A DNA stretch of 64,000 nucleotides, from contig JAMZEJ010000004.1 of NCBI GenBank assembly GCA_024508355.1, positions 186,001 through 250,000 of the forward strand, in the 5' to 3' direction. Below the pieces are notes generated by a model. The model was not told the DNA's origin and searched no databases. It saw nothing but the letters and a program-made list of their open reading frames with translations. Position numbers and translations under genes: made by a program. Of the stretch, positions 1 through 9,435 are shown piece by piece (within the stretch, counting starts at the first letter, position 1; each line of letters starts with the position of its first letter). This DNA comes from Rhizosaccharibacter radicis (lineage in GTDB: Bacteria; Pseudomonadota; Alphaproteobacteria; Acetobacterales; Acetobacteraceae).

Positions 1-351
1 GTTGGTCGTCAGGGTGAGCTCATCCAGCCCAGGCTCGCCGTCGGGCGCCCCCAGACGGGCGCCCAGCCTGTGCATGAAGTCGACCACTCCGGGCCTGACC
101 AGGGGCTCGCCACCCGTGATGCGAAGGCGGCGCACACCCTGCTCGATGAACGCGTCGCATAGCCGGTCGAGCTCCTCGAAACTCAGCACCTCGCGAGGGG
201 GCAGGAACGTCATCTCCGGCGCCATGCAGTAGACGCAGCGCATGTCGCACCGATCGGTGACGGACACCCGGAGATAGCGGATGGAGCGCCCGAACGGATC
301 GACGAGCTCGGGAGCGGCGGGGCGTGGACGATCGAGCAAGCCAGCCTTCAT
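1..351 (-). CDS. moaA: GTP 3',8-cyclase MoaA, N-terminal part (cut by window edge)
   Basis: This gives the first 117 residues of a radical SAM enzyme that opens molybdenum cofactor biosynthesis by converting GTP to 3',8-cyclo-GTP. The radical SAM cluster motif CDMRCVYC (CxxxCxxC) lies near residue 36, in the context [17 protein letters not shown] that is typical of MoaA, followed by the glycine-rich RITGGEP SAM-binding motif. The ATG at 351 is the first start in frame and gives the usual short N-terminal extension before [11 protein letters not shown]. The second, C-terminal iron-sulfur cluster region is outside the window. A DUF3553 gene lies 47 bp upstream on the same strand and could be cotranscribed. 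The partial fdhD at the other end of the window is also tied to molybdoenzymes but is 63 kb away. Confidence 0.95.
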   Translation of the reverse strand, partial: MKAGLLDRPRPAAPELVDPFGRSIRYLRVSVTDRCDMRCVYCMAPEMTFLPPREVLSFEELDRLCDAFIEQGVRRLRITGGEPLVRPGVVDFMHRLGARLGAPDGEPGLDELTLTTN

Positions 352-398
352 CACATAAGCGGACCGGCCGACGTGACCGATGACCTCAAGGTTGTGTG

Positions 399-608
399 CT
401 ACCCCTGGATGTCCAGGTCCACCACCCGTGCGTTGATCAACACCTTGCCACGGTGCTCGAAATTGACCGTGACGCGCTCGCCGATCACCGATTGGACCTG
501 ACCCTCGCCCCAGTCCGGATGCGAGGGATGGCGCACCCGCTGGCCAGGTTCGATGAAACTCCGGAACGGCGGGTTCGACTCCATGAAGTTTTCAACGTCC
601 CGGTTCAT
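399..608 (-). CDS. DUF3553 domain-containing small protein
   Basis: This 69-residue protein matches the DUF3553 family: a [21 protein letters not shown] segment followed by a short beta-rich stretch ([14 protein letters not shown]). The fold resembles the small SH3-like domain found at the C-terminus of some UvrD-type helicases, so a nucleic-acid role is possible but unproven (inference). It has no signal peptide or membrane segment. It sits directly upstream of moaA on the same strand and divergent from cheA, whose start is 75 bp away, so both promoters must lie in 609-683. No function can be assigned. Confidence 0.8.
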   Translation of the reverse strand: MNRDVENFMESNPPFRSFIEPGQRVRHPSHPDWGEGQVQSVIGERVTVNFEHRGKVLINARVVDLDIQG

Positions 609-683
609 GCGGTCGTTCCGGATTTACGGTTTGTTCGCACCCCTGGGCCCATCCTGCGGCAGAATAGTTGGGCGAGACCTCGC

Positions 684-3206
684 ATGGACGACCTCCTCAG
701 GGATTTTATCTCCGAAACGGCCGAGAGCCTGGCGGAGCTCGATCTCGCACTGATCCGACTGGAACGGCATCCGGACGACAACCAGACCCTCTCGCTCATC
801 TTCCGGCTGATGCACACGATCAAGGGCACGTGCGGCTTCCTGGGTCTTCCCCGGCTGGAAAAACTGGCCCATGCCGCGGAAACGGTGCTCGACGGGATGC
901 GCGGCGGCACATTGCCCGTTTCCTCCGGCGGCGTCGGCCTCATCCTGTCGGCGATCGACGGCATCCGTCACATCGTGTCGACGCTCGAGCGCAGCGGGCA
1001 TGAGCCGGAAGGCGCGGACGCGACGCTTATCACCGCCCTGGACAGCTACGCCGCCGGCATCACCGGCGCACCCGCCCCCTCATCCGCTCCCGCCGCCGCC
1101 TCCGTGCGGATGGACCGCCCGCCCGAGCCGGCGGCGGCAGAACTCTCGGCGGCCGCCACAGAGGTTATGGACCAGACGGCGACATCCGTACGCGGCCAGA
1201 CCATCCGCGTCTCGGTGGATGTCCTGGAATCGCTCATGACCGTGGTGAGCGAGCTGGTGCTCACCCGCAACCAGTTCCTGCAGCATCTGCGCACGAGCGA
1301 GGGGTCCGACCTCACGGGATCCGTGCAGCGTTTGTCGCACCTGACGAGCGAGTTGCAGGAACGGGTGATGAAGACCCGCATGCAGCCGATCGGCAATGTC
1401 TGGAATATTCTGCCACGACAGATTCGCGATCTGGCCCACGATCTCGGCAAGCGGATCGACCTGGTGATGCGGGGGGCGGACACCGAGCTCGACCGCCAGG
1501 TGCTGGAGCTCATCAAGGATCCGCTCACCCACATGATCCGCAACAGCGCGGACCACGGGATCGAGTTGCCGGACGTTCGCGTCGCCGCCGGCAAGGCGCC
1601 GGGCGGCACCATCCGTCTGAGCGCCCGTCACGAGGGCGGCCACGTCGTGATCGAGATCGAGGATGACGGGCGTGGGATCGACACTGCCAGGGTGCTGGAG
1701 AAGGCGATCGCTCAGGGCCTCGTGACGAGCGCTCGTGCGGCGACCCTGTCCGAGGAAGAAGTACAGCGCTTCATCTTCGCGCCCGGATTTTCGACCGCCT
1801 CGGCGGTGACCGCGGTGTCCGGTCGTGGCGTCGGGATGGATGTCGTCCGCACGAACATCGAGCAGATCGGCGGCAGCATCGCCGTCCACAGCATGCTCGG
1901 CCGAGGCAGCCGCTTCGTCATCAAGATCCCCCTGACGCTCGCCATCGTGTCGGCCCTCATCGTGGGCTGCGCCGGCGAACGGTTCGCCATACCGCAGGCA
2001 AGCGTGGTGGAGGTGGTCCGCCCCGGTATGCAGGCCGGCATCGCGATCGAGAACGTCGGCGCGCAACCCGTGCTGCGCCTGCGGGAGGAACTGCTTCCGC
2101 TGGTGCGGCTGGCGACGCTGTTGGAGATCGAAGCGGTAGACGTCGGCGGCGAGCGCCCCACCGACACGGTCGCCGTGCTCACGGTCGGCGGCGCGCGTCT
2201 CGGCCTGATCGTGGACGGCATCTTCGACACGGAAGAAATCGTGGTGAAGCCGGTCAACACGATGCTCCGCCACATCGCGGCTTTCGGCGGCAACACCATC
2301 CTGGAAGACGGCTCGGTCATCATGATCCTCGATCCGACCGGCATCGCGCGGCATGCCCGGGTCGAAGCCGCGGCCGCGTCGGACGAGCGGGCACCCGACG
2401 CCGGGGACGAAGATGACAGCCTCGACATGCTGCTGCTTCGTGCCGGCCCGGGCGCTCCGTGCGCCCTGCCCCTGTCCCTGATCGCGCGGCTCGAAAGCAT
2501 CCCGTCCGACCAGATCGAGCTCAGCGGCGAAACCATGATGGTGCAGTATCGCGGCAAACTGATGCCGCTGATCGCCATCGAGGGGGTGCCGAGCATCGCT
2601 GCCGGGCCGCGGGCCGTGCTGGTCTTCGAGGAGGACAACCGCCCCGTCGGCATGATCGTGGACGCCATCCTCGACGTCGTTCCGACCTCCCTGAAGATCG
2701 AGCTGCGACCCGATCGACCAGGCTTCCTCGGCACCGCGGTCATCGCCGGGCGGGCGACCGACGTGGTCGATACCTCGTTCTGGCTGGCTCGCGTTGCGAG
2801 CGACTGGTTCAACCGCAAGACCTCGCAGGAGAATGCCCGCAACCGCCTGCTCGTGGTGGATGACAGCCGCTTCTTCAGGCAACTCGTGGCCCCCACGCTC
2901 AGCGCCGCCGGCTACGACGTGACGGTAGTGGAGTCGGCCGAGGCGGCCCTGGGCATGCGCGACCGCGGGCGGTCGTTCGACGCCATCGTGTCGGACCTGG
3001 AAATGCCCGGCATGGACGGGCTGACGCTCGCCCGCACGCTGCGCGAGGGCGGTCAGTGGTCCACCCTGCCAATCCTCGCCCTCACCAGCCGCGATGCGGG
3101 GCGTCAGGCCAGGGAAGCCGGCTTCACCGACATCGTGCGGAAATTCGAGCGGGACAAGCTGCTGGAAAGCCTGAGTGCCTGCCTGTCCGAAACCCTGGCC
3201 GCCTGA
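684..3206 (+). CDS. cheA: Chemotaxis histidine kinase CheA fused to a receiver domain
   Basis: Hybrid chemotaxis kinase of 840 residues. Domain order: an HPt domain with the phosphorylated histidine at residue 44 (LMHTIKGTCGFLG); a Pro/Ala-rich linker at about 120-165 in place of a recognisable P2 domain; a dimerisation helix pair (VVSELVLTRNQF); an HATPase domain with N box (MIRNSADHGIE), G1 (DDGRGID) and G2 (GRGVGMDVVR); two successive CheW-like regions; and a C-terminal receiver domain with VVDDSRFF and the phospho-acceptor in SDLEMPGMDG (about Asp771). The CheY-like tail probably acts as a phosphate sink or an extra output (inference). The ATG at 684 was chosen because it begins MDDLLRDFISE, the normal CheA start; upstream codons in frame overlap the DUF3553 gene. 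First gene of cheA-cheW-cheB-cheR. Confidence 0.95.
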   Translation: MDDLLRDFISETAESLAELDLALIRLERHPDDNQTLSLIFRLMHTIKGTCGFLGLPRLEKLAHAAETVLDGMRGGTLPVSSGGVGLILSAIDGIRHIVSTLERSGHEPEGADATLITALDSYAAGITGAPAPSSAPAAASVRMDRPPEPAAAELSAAATEVMDQTATSVRGQTIRVSVDVLESLMTVVSELVLTRNQFLQHLRTSEGSDLTGSVQRLSHLTSELQERVMKTRMQPIGNVWNILPRQIRDLAHDLGKRIDLVMRGADTELDRQVLELIKDPLTHMIRNSADHGIELPDVRVAAGKAPGGTIRLSARHEGGHVVIEIEDDGRGIDTARVLEKAIAQGLVTSARAATLSEEEVQRFIFAPGFSTASAVTAVSGRGVGMDVVRTNIEQIGGSIAVHSMLGRGSRFVIKIPLTLAIVSALIVGCAGERFAIPQASVVEVVRPGMQAGIAIENVGAQPVLRLREELLPLVRLATLLEIEAVDVGGERPTDTVAVLTVGGARLGLIVDGIFDTEEIVVKPVNTMLRHIAAFGGNTILEDGSVIMILDPTGIARHARVEAAAASDERAPDAGDEDDSLDMLLLRAGPGAPCALPLSLIARLESIPSDQIELSGETMMVQYRGKLMPLIAIEGVPSIAAGPRAVLVFEEDNRPVGMIVDAILDVVPTSLKIELRPDRPGFLGTAVIAGRATDVVDTSFWLARVASDWFNRKTSQENARNRLLVVDDSRFFRQLVAPTLSAAGYDVTVVESAEAALGMRDRGRSFDAIVSDLEMPGMDGLTLARTLREGGQWSTLPILALTSRDAGRQAREAGFTDIVRKFERDKLLESLSACLSETLAA

Positions 3207-3220
3207 TCGGATCGTCGCCC

Positions 3221-3727
3221 ATGCTTCGAGACCCCCATGCCGACCACCAAGCGGAGGCCGCAACGGCGGCCGATCGATCCCTGTCGCGCGACCGGGAAAG
3301 CAGCTACGTAACCCTGACGCTCGGCGATCAGTTGTGCGGTGTTCCCGTGCTTCGCATCCGCGAGGTCGTGACAGACGCAAGGATCGTACGCGTCCCGCTG
3401 GCCCCTGCTCAGATCGCCGGCAACATCAACCTGCGCGGACGGATCGTGACCGCGATCGACACCCGCTATCTCCTCGGCCTCCCCCCCCAGGAGGCAGGTT
3501 CACGGCGCGTCGCGGCCGTAGCGGAGCGGGGGGCCGATCTCTACGCCTTGCTGATCGATCAGGTGCTGGAGGTGCTGACCCTTCCGGACGCGGATCTGGA
3601 ACCACTTCCGATCAACCTGTCTGCGGAATGGCGCAAGCACAGCAGCGGCGTCTTCCGCCTGCCGGACCGATTGCTGATGCTGCTCGACATCGAGAGCCTA
3701 CTGGCGATGCCGGCGCTGGCCGCGTGA
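3221..3727 (+). CDS. cheW: Chemotaxis coupling protein CheW
   Basis: A 168-residue adaptor linking chemoreceptors to CheA. After about 25 variable residues comes the CheW fold: YVTLTLGDQLCGVPVLRIREVV, then the signature IAGNINLRGRIVTAIDTR and the distal strand LLMLLDIESLL. It starts 14 bp after the cheA stop. The length is normal for the family, with an N-terminal extension of about 20 residues that is not conserved. Downstream, 85 bp separate it from cheB. CheA in the same operon already carries two CheW-like regions, so array stoichiometry could differ from that in simpler systems (inference). Confidence 0.93.
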   Translation: MLRDPHADHQAEAATAADRSLSRDRESSYVTLTLGDQLCGVPVLRIREVVTDARIVRVPLAPAQIAGNINLRGRIVTAIDTRYLLGLPPQEAGSRRVAAVAERGADLYALLIDQVLEVLTLPDADLEPLPINLSAEWRKHSSGVFRLPDRLLMLLDIESLLAMPALAA

Positions 3728-3812
3728 TCTCCCTGACGCACGGCGGAACAATGCCGCCGGTCTGTCCGCATCGAAACCACCTCGTCCCTTGTCCGTCGCA
3801 AGGAGCGGCCAG

Positions 3813-4931
3813 ATGACCCTTGAAGACGTTCCGCCGAGACGGCCAGGGCTTCAGGCGTCCATCAGGGTCATCATCTGCGATGACTCAGCGGTGATTCGTG
3901 GCTTGCTCAGCAAGACGCTCTCGTTCGAGCCAGATATCGAATTGGTGGCAAGCGTGTCGGACGGCGCCCAGGCTGTCGAGGCGCTGCGTCGTCAGGGTGC
4001 TGACGTGGTGTTGCTCGATCTCGACATGCCGGTGATGGACGGGCTGACCGCGCTACCGTTGTTGTTGTCGACCGACGTGCGGGTAAAGGTAATCATCGCG
4101 TCGGCGAACGGCCACGCGGGACTGGGGACGGCCCGTGCCGCCCTGCAGGCAGGTGCCGCTGCCTTTGTTCCGAAGCCGGCTTCCGGTTCGCGGGATGCCT
4201 TCATGCGCGAGATCCTGGCAAAACTCCGGTCAGTCGTGGATCGGCGCTCACCGCCATCGGCATGTTCCACCGCCAACCCGGTCGTCCCTCCACCCCCTCA
4301 CGCCCCGCCGCCGACGGTGCTGCGACGAGCCGGCGGAGCGCAGCCCCTGCTCCTTGCGATTGGCAGTTCGACCGGAGGTCCGCAGGCCTTGTTCACGCTG
4401 TTCGGCGCCCTGACGAGGAAGCTCCCGGTTCCCATAGTCCTGACGCAACACATGCCGGCTTCCTTCACCAACAGCCTCGCGCAGCACCTCAGCCGCCTTG
4501 GCCACCGGGACTGCGCCGAGGCCAAGGAGGGACAGCAACTTCTGCCCGACATGATCTATGTAGCGCCCGGTGACCGCCACCTGCTGATCCGGCGCGACGG
4601 GGAGAAGCGGCTGGTCGCCCATCTTGACGACGGCCCCGCGGAACAATCCTGCCGCCCTGCGGTGGATCCCATGCTCCGAAGTGCCAGCGAGTCCTGCAAC
4701 GGTCGAGTGCTGGCCGTGATCCTGACCGGGATGGGACGGGATGGATGCGGGGGCGCCGCCGCCCTGGTAGCCGCCGGCGGCACCGTGCTGGCTCAGGATG
4801 AAGTCTCGAGCGTGGTGTGGGGGATGCCGGGCGCCGTCGCCCGCGCGGGTCTCTGCCACGCGATATTGCCGCTCGACCGGCTGGCGTCTGCCATCAACGA
4901 CATGTTGCCGGTCGTCGGGGCCGCCGCATGA
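3813..4931 (+). CDS. cheB: Chemotaxis protein-glutamate methylesterase CheB
   Basis: A 372-residue response-regulator enzyme that demethylates or deamidates chemoreceptor glutamates. The receiver domain has ICDDSAV acidic residues and a phospho-acceptor Asp in LLDLDMPVMDG. A proline-rich linker follows, then the CheB methylesterase domain with the catalytic serine in AIGSSTGGPQAL, histidine in LTQHMPASF and aspartate in LTGMGRDG. The ATG at 3813 has AAGGAG about 9 bp upstream; upstream in-frame codons have no such site. The stop codon overlaps the cheR start (ATGA), which suggests translational coupling of the two adaptation enzymes. Confidence 0.95.
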   Translation: MTLEDVPPRRPGLQASIRVIICDDSAVIRGLLSKTLSFEPDIELVASVSDGAQAVEALRRQGADVVLLDLDMPVMDGLTALPLLLSTDVRVKVIIASANGHAGLGTARAALQAGAAAFVPKPASGSRDAFMREILAKLRSVVDRRSPPSACSTANPVVPPPPHAPPPTVLRRAGGAQPLLLAIGSSTGGPQALFTLFGALTRKLPVPIVLTQHMPASFTNSLAQHLSRLGHRDCAEAKEGQQLLPDMIYVAPGDRHLLIRRDGEKRLVAHLDDGPAEQSCRPAVDPMLRSASESCNGRVLAVILTGMGRDGCGGAAALVAAGGTVLAQDEVSSVVWGMPGAVARAGLCHAILPLDRLASAINDMLPVVGAAA

Positions 4932-5752
4932 GCGCGTTCGACATCATCGCGTCCATGCTCCGCGCGCAGTCCGGCCTTTGCCTGACGCCGGACAAGGATT
5001 ACCTCGTCACGACCCGGCTTGAGCCGATACTGCGTCGGCGGGGACTACGAGACCTGCACGCGCTGGCCGCCCGGATCAACAACGACCCGATCCTGGTGAC
5101 GGAAGTGGTCGACGCGATGACCACCAACGAGACCCTGTTCTTCCGGGATGGTCGACCATTCGATCACCTGCACGCGGTGCTGCTACCGACGCTGCATCGC
5201 AGCCATCCTCCCGGCATGCCGATCCGCATCTGGTCGGCTGCCGCGTCGACGGGCCAGGAGGCCTATTCGATCGCCATGCTGGTGCGCGAAATGGGTCCGG
5301 CCCTTACCGGCCGTCCGGTGGAGATCATCGGCACCGACATCTCCCCCACCGCGATCGATCGGGCGCGCAAGGCAGTCTATAGCAGCTTCGAGGTCCGGCG
5401 CGGCTTATCCGCGCCCATGCTGGCGAAGTATTTCCAGAAGGAAGGCGACGGCTGGCGCGTCGTGCAGGCCGTCCGGGACATGGTGGGTTTTCAGCAGACC
5501 AACCTGTTGTCGGACCTCACCTCGTTCGGCCGCTTCGACATCGTGTTCTGCCGCAATGTCCTGATCTATTTCGATCCAGCGACGAAACGGAAAGTGTTGA
5601 AGGCGATCGCGGCGCAGATGACACAGGGGGCCATGCTGTTCCTTGGCGGCGCCGAGACGGCTCTTGGGGTGACCGAGGATTTGTTGCCCTGCCCTGGCCA
5701 CCACGGCGTCTACGTTAAGCAGCGGCAGGAGACGAGGGCTCTCACCCGATGA
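4928..5752 (+). CDS. cheR: Chemotaxis protein-glutamate O-methyltransferase CheR
   Basis: A 274-residue SAM-dependent methyltransferase that methylates glutamates on chemoreceptors. The N-terminal helical domain contains TTNETLFFRD, a CheR hallmark. The SAM site is SAAASTGQEAYSIAM, with GTDIS as the acidic loop and FDIVFCRNVLIYFD as the conserved core motif. Its start overlaps the cheB stop by 4 bp. It is the last gene of the operon; its stop (5750-5752) abuts the stop of pabC on the other strand with no intergenic base. No CheY or CheZ follows here; a cheY-cheZ pair lies at 47.9-48.9 kb. Confidence 0.95.
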   Translation: MSAFDIIASMLRAQSGLCLTPDKDYLVTTRLEPILRRRGLRDLHALAARINNDPILVTEVVDAMTTNETLFFRDGRPFDHLHAVLLPTLHRSHPPGMPIRIWSAAASTGQEAYSIAMLVREMGPALTGRPVEIIGTDISPTAIDRARKAVYSSFEVRRGLSAPMLAKYFQKEGDGWRVVQAVRDMVGFQQTNLLSDLTSFGRFDIVFCRNVLIYFDPATKRKVLKAIAAQMTQGAMLFLGGAETALGVTEDLLPCPGHHGVYVKQRQETRALTR

Positions 5753-6586
5753 TCATCCTTCTACCGGCTGGCCGAAACCGCCCGCCTCCCGAAGCTCGCC
5801 TAGCCGAACCGGATCCTGTGAAAGATGTCGGCCATCCAGACTACCCACCTGGCGGATCGCCAGGCTGTTGCACAAGAACAGCGCCTCGGCAGCGTCGAGA
5901 TCGTCGCGGCGAAAGGACCGCTCCATTATCCCGATGGTCTCCATCAATATGCCTCGCATGATGCCCGGAAGAGCACCGTCCGATACCGGAGGCGTCCAGA
6001 GCTTGCCGCCGAACGACACGATCACGTTGGCGACGCTCGCCTCGGCGACCTGCCCCGCGGTGGACAACAGCAGAGCGTCGTCCGCACCGCGACGGCTCGC
6101 TTCCCGCCGGGCCAGGATCGAGTCGAGGTAATTCAGGCTTTTGAGCCGGCCCAGGGGCGAATGTTCGTTCCGGCGGGTCTCCCGGGCCGTCGCCAGCGCA
6201 ATCGGTGCGTGGCCGTCGACCTTCATCGGAACGATCGTCATCAGCAGCAGCGGGCACGGCCGCTCCGGCAACCCGATTCCTCGCTCCCCGCTGCCGCGCG
6301 ACAAGGTTAGTCTTACGGTCCCGTCCATGGTGCCGGTGGCTCGGATGAGCCTTTCGATGGCAATCGTCAGGACCTCGCGCGTATAGGGCAGCGGGATGTC
6401 CAGGAAGGCCGCGCCCTCGGTCAGCCGTTGGAGATGCCGGTCGACATGGCGGGGTGTACCGTCGGCAACACGGATCGTTTCGAACAGCCCGTCACCCAGC
6501 AGGAAGGCGCGGTCGTCTGCACGGATCAGCGGCGGTCCCGCTTCCACCAGACGACCGTCCAGCCAGAAGACCGTGGTGTTAGTCAC
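5753..6586 (-). CDS. pabC: Aminodeoxychorismate lyase (class IV PLP aminotransferase), PabC
   Basis: A 277-residue class IV PLP enzyme. It probably converts 4-amino-4-deoxychorismate to p-aminobenzoate and pyruvate for folate synthesis. The catalytic lysine is in LGRLKSLNYLDSILA, and DRAFLLGDGLFETIRV is the usual N-terminal signature. The family also contains branched-chain and D-amino acid transaminases. The pabC call rests mainly on position: the start overlaps the pabB stop by 8 bp, so the two are translationally coupled. Length fits PabC and D-alanine aminotransferase alike, so substrate remains inferred. Confidence 0.82.
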   Translation of the reverse strand: MTNTTVFWLDGRLVEAGPPLIRADDRAFLLGDGLFETIRVADGTPRHVDRHLQRLTEGAAFLDIPLPYTREVLTIAIERLIRATGTMDGTVRLTLSRGSGERGIGLPERPCPLLLMTIVPMKVDGHAPIALATARETRRNEHSPLGRLKSLNYLDSILARREASRRGADDALLLSTAGQVAEASVANVIVSFGGKLWTPPVSDGALPGIMRGILMETIGIMERSFRRDDLDAAEALFLCNSLAIRQVGSLDGRHLSQDPVRLGELREAGGFGQPVEG

Positions 6587-7976
6587 CCGCCCCGGCCCCC
6601 ACCAAGGGCGTTATCTTGGCCAGCATCTCGGCATGCTCCTCGTCCGGATCGGAGTCGAAGACGATGCCGCCCCCGGCCTGCGCCCATACCCGATCCTCCG
6701 TCACCACCAGCGTGCGGATGACGATGCTGCTGTCCATCTGCCCGTCGAACCCTACCCAGAGAATGCAGCCGCAATAGGCTCCCCGGGCACCGTCCTCGAG
6801 TTCGTCGATGACCTCCATCGCCCGCAGCTTCGGCGCTCCGGTCACCGAGCCACCCGGAAAGGTCGCCGCCAGGAGAGAAACCGCATCCTCGCCCGAGGAA
6901 AGGCGCCCGCGCACCGCCGATACAAGATGATGCAGCGCCGCGAAGCTCTCCACCTCGCAGAGCTGCGGAACCTCTATGCTTCCCGGGTCGCAGACCTTCG
7001 CCAGGTCGTTCCGCATCAGGTCGACGATCATCAGGTTCTCGGCGCAATCCTTCGCACTCAGCGCCAGTTCGTTTGCAGCATGCCGGTCGGCAACCGGATC
7101 GGGATCGCGGCGGCGTGTCCCCTTGATCGGCCGTGTTTCGACGGAACGGTCGGCTTGAACACGAAGGAACCGCTCCGGCGAGAGGCTGGCTAGGGATGAG
7201 CCGCTTGGTCCGGCTAGGAATGCCCTGAACGGCTCCTGCGCACCCTCCCGGCGCGACAGGAAAAGGTCCAAGCCCGCCAGGCCCGGTGGACGGGGCGCGA
7301 ATGCCCGCACCGTGATGTTGGCCTGGAAGATGTCGCCCGCAGCGATCAGGTCCCGCGCCCGAACGATCTTCCGCCGATGCGATTGCGGCGACGTTTCGTG
7401 ATGCCACGCAAGTGCCGGGACCGGCTGGGGGGATGCCGCCGGAGGCTGCTTGGCAAGACGCGCCCGCCACGCCGCCGCACGTGATCGCGCCCGCCGCACC
7501 CCTTGGGCCCCGGTTTCAGGAAAGCCCGAGGACAGAATCCAGCATCGGTTGTCGCGCCTGTCGAAACCAACGACCACGTCGAAGAAGCCGATCCAGCCGT
7601 CCGGCAGACCGGGAATCGGATCGTGACGATCCGGCAATCGCTCCTGTTCCCGGCGGAGCCCATAGCCCAGCAAACCGGCAGCACCGCCCGAAAACGGCAC
7701 CGGCCCCCTGCCGGGAGGGAGTCGATATTCGGCCATCAGCGAGCGCAGCGTGGCGAACGCCGAGGCTCGCCGGCAAACGCTATCGATCTCAACTTCACCC
7801 GGCCGGAAGATCAGGGTCCGGAACGGGTCGGCACACACATAGCTGTAGCGGCCACGCTCATCCGCGCGGCCGCCACTATCGAACCAGCAGAGCCAGGGTA
7901 GATCCCGGACCGCCGTCGCGACGACGGCAGGATCCATCCAGTCCAGCTCGACCACGTGGAGGTCGACGCCGGCCAT
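6579..7976 (-). CDS. pabB: Aminodeoxychorismate synthase component I, PabB
   Basis: A 465-residue chorismate-utilising enzyme that aminates chorismate to 4-amino-4-deoxychorismate using ammonia from a glutaminase partner. The chorismate-binding C-terminal half shows ETRPIKGTRRR, NLMIVDLMRNDLAKVC, GSVTGAPKLRAMEVIDELE and YCGCILWVG. The lysine in PIKGT distinguishes PabB from TrpE, which usually has PIAGT. The ATG at 7976 was chosen since earlier in-frame codons overlap the upstream phosphohexomutase gene (stop at 8026). It is followed by pabC with an 8-bp overlap. No PabA glutaminase is in the window; one shared with TrpG may exist elsewhere. Confidence 0.9.
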   Translation of the reverse strand: MAGVDLHVVELDWMDPAVVATAVRDLPWLCWFDSGGRADERGRYSYVCADPFRTLIFRPGEVEIDSVCRRASAFATLRSLMAEYRLPPGRGPVPFSGGAAGLLGYGLRREQERLPDRHDPIPGLPDGWIGFFDVVVGFDRRDNRCWILSSGFPETGAQGVRRARSRAAAWRARLAKQPPAASPQPVPALAWHHETSPQSHRRKIVRARDLIAAGDIFQANITVRAFAPRPPGLAGLDLFLSRREGAQEPFRAFLAGPSGSSLASLSPERFLRVQADRSVETRPIKGTRRRDPDPVADRHAANELALSAKDCAENLMIVDLMRNDLAKVCDPGSIEVPQLCEVESFAALHHLVSAVRGRLSSGEDAVSLLAATFPGGSVTGAPKLRAMEVIDELEDGARGAYCGCILWVGFDGQMDSSIVIRTLVVTEDRVWAQAGGGIVFDSDPDEEHAEMLAKITPLVGAGAGD

Positions 7977-8025
7977 GCTCCGGTCCAGGGACGCGGCACG
8001 ACCCGACCGGACGACCTCCGGACGC

Positions 8026-9435
8026 TCAGTGGCCGCCACTCTCCCCGGAGAAGTCGGGCGCTTGCAGGCCGCTTGCTTCGAGCTGTTCGACCAGCTCCGC
8101 CTTGAGGCGCTCGAGACCCTCCTCACTGAGACCTTCCGCCCGTGCCACCAGCACCGCCTGGGTGTTGGAAGCGCGCAACAGCCACCAGCCATCGCTCGTG
8201 CGCACACGCACGCCGTCGATGGCCGAGACCTGCGCACCCTTCTTCTCGAGCCGGGCCGCGACCTCCTTGATCACCTCGAACTTGCGTTCGTCATCGCAAT
8301 CGAAACGAAGCTCGGGCGTGCTGATGGCGGTCGGCAAGGCATCCTTCACGTCGGACAGCGGACCATCCATGCGCGCGACGATGCCCAACAAGCGCACGGC
8401 GGCGTAGAGCGCGTCGTCGAAGCCGTACCAGCGGTCGGCGAAGAAGACGTGGCCGGACATTTCCGCCGCGAGCGGCGACTTGGTCTCGGCCATCTTCGCC
8501 TTGATCAGCGAATGGCCGGTCTTCCACATCAACGCCTTGCCGCCCGCCCGTTCGATCTCGTCGAACAGCACCTGGCTCGCCTTGACGTCGGAGATGATGG
8601 TGGCGCCCTGGTGCTCGCGGAGAACGTCGCGCGCCAGCACGATCAACAGCTGGTCGCCCCAGAGGATCTGGCCCTTGTTGTCCACGACGCCGATGCGGTC
8701 GGCATCGCCGTCGAAGGCGATACCGAGATCGGCCTTCTTCTCGGCCACGGCGGCGATGAGCTGCTCGAGGTTCTTCGCCACCGTCGGATCGGGATGGTGC
8801 GCCGGGAAGTTGCCGTCGATCTCCCCGTTCAGCACCGTGTGCTCGCCGGGAAGCGACGAAACCAGTCGTGTCAGCACCTCTCCCGCCGCGCTGTTGCCGC
8901 TGTCCCAGACGACGTTGAGGATGCGGTCACCGCCGTCCCAGTCCGAGATGAGGCGCGCCACGTAGTCGTGGGCGACGTCCACAGGGCGGTCGGAGCCCGA
9001 GGCCTCCTCGACAACGTCGCCGGCGGCCGAGAGCCGGCCCAGCTCCTGGATCTGGGCGCCGAAGAACGGCTTGCCCGCGAGCATCATCTTGAAGCCGTTG
9101 TAGTTCGGCGGGTTGTGGGACCCCGTCACCATCACGGAGCCGTCGACCTTGAGCGTCGTGGCCGCGAAATACAGCATCGGCGTCGGACCGCGCCCGACGC
9201 GCAGGACCTCGATGCCCGACGCCTTGAGGCCGTCCACCAGGAACGCCTCGAGCTCGGGCGAGCTGAGGCGTCCGTCGTAACCGACGGCGGCGGTGGAACC
9301 GCCGTTGCGGCGGATCAGGCTGCCGAAGGTGCGCCCAATCGCGAACGCGTCCGTGGGATGGAGGGTCTGCCCGACGATCCCGCGAATGTCGTATTCGCGA
9401 AGGCTGGTCGCCGGAAACTGATGTTGGAAGCCCAT
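8026..9435 (-). CDS. Phosphomannomutase/phosphoglucomutase
   Basis: A 469-residue alpha-D-phosphohexomutase that interconverts hexose 1- and 6-phosphates, feeding GDP-mannose or UDP-glucose synthesis. The active-site phosphoserine is in VTGSHNPPNYNGF, the Mg-binding loop is FDGDADRIGV, and the sugar-recognition loop is AEMSGHVFF. The N-terminal REYDIRGIVG is typical of the bifunctional PMM/PGM group. Start: the ATG at 9435 or an adjacent GTG at 9438; either overlaps the galU stop (TGA at 9435-9437), so coupling with galU is likely. With galU this gives a glucose-6-phosphate to UDP-glucose route. Confidence 0.92.
   Translation of the reverse strand: MGFQHQFPATSLREYDIRGIVGQTLHPTDAFAIGRTFGSLIRRNGGSTAAVGYDGRLSSPELEAFLVDGLKASGIEVLRVGRGPTPMLYFAATTLKVDGSVMVTGSHNPPNYNGFKMMLAGKPFFGAQIQELGRLSAAGDVVEEASGSDRPVDVAHDYVARLISDWDGGDRILNVVWDSGNSAAGEVLTRLVSSLPGEHTVLNGEIDGNFPAHHPDPTVAKNLEQLIAAVAEKKADLGIAFDGDADRIGVVDNKGQILWGDQLLIVLARDVLREHQGATIISDVKASQVLFDEIERAGGKALMWKTGHSLIKAKMAETKSPLAAEMSGHVFFADRWYGFDDALYAAVRLLGIVARMDGPLSDVKDALPTAISTPELRFDCDDERKFEVIKEVAARLEKKGAQVSAIDGVRVRTSDGWWLLRASNTQAVLVARAEGLSEEGLERLKAELVEQLEASGLQAPDFSGESGGH

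Noticed and set aside
1080..3380. 766-codon open frame antisense to cheA
   Set aside because: Shadow of a GC-rich gene: the plus strand has full CheA motifs, while the antisense translation shows no family.
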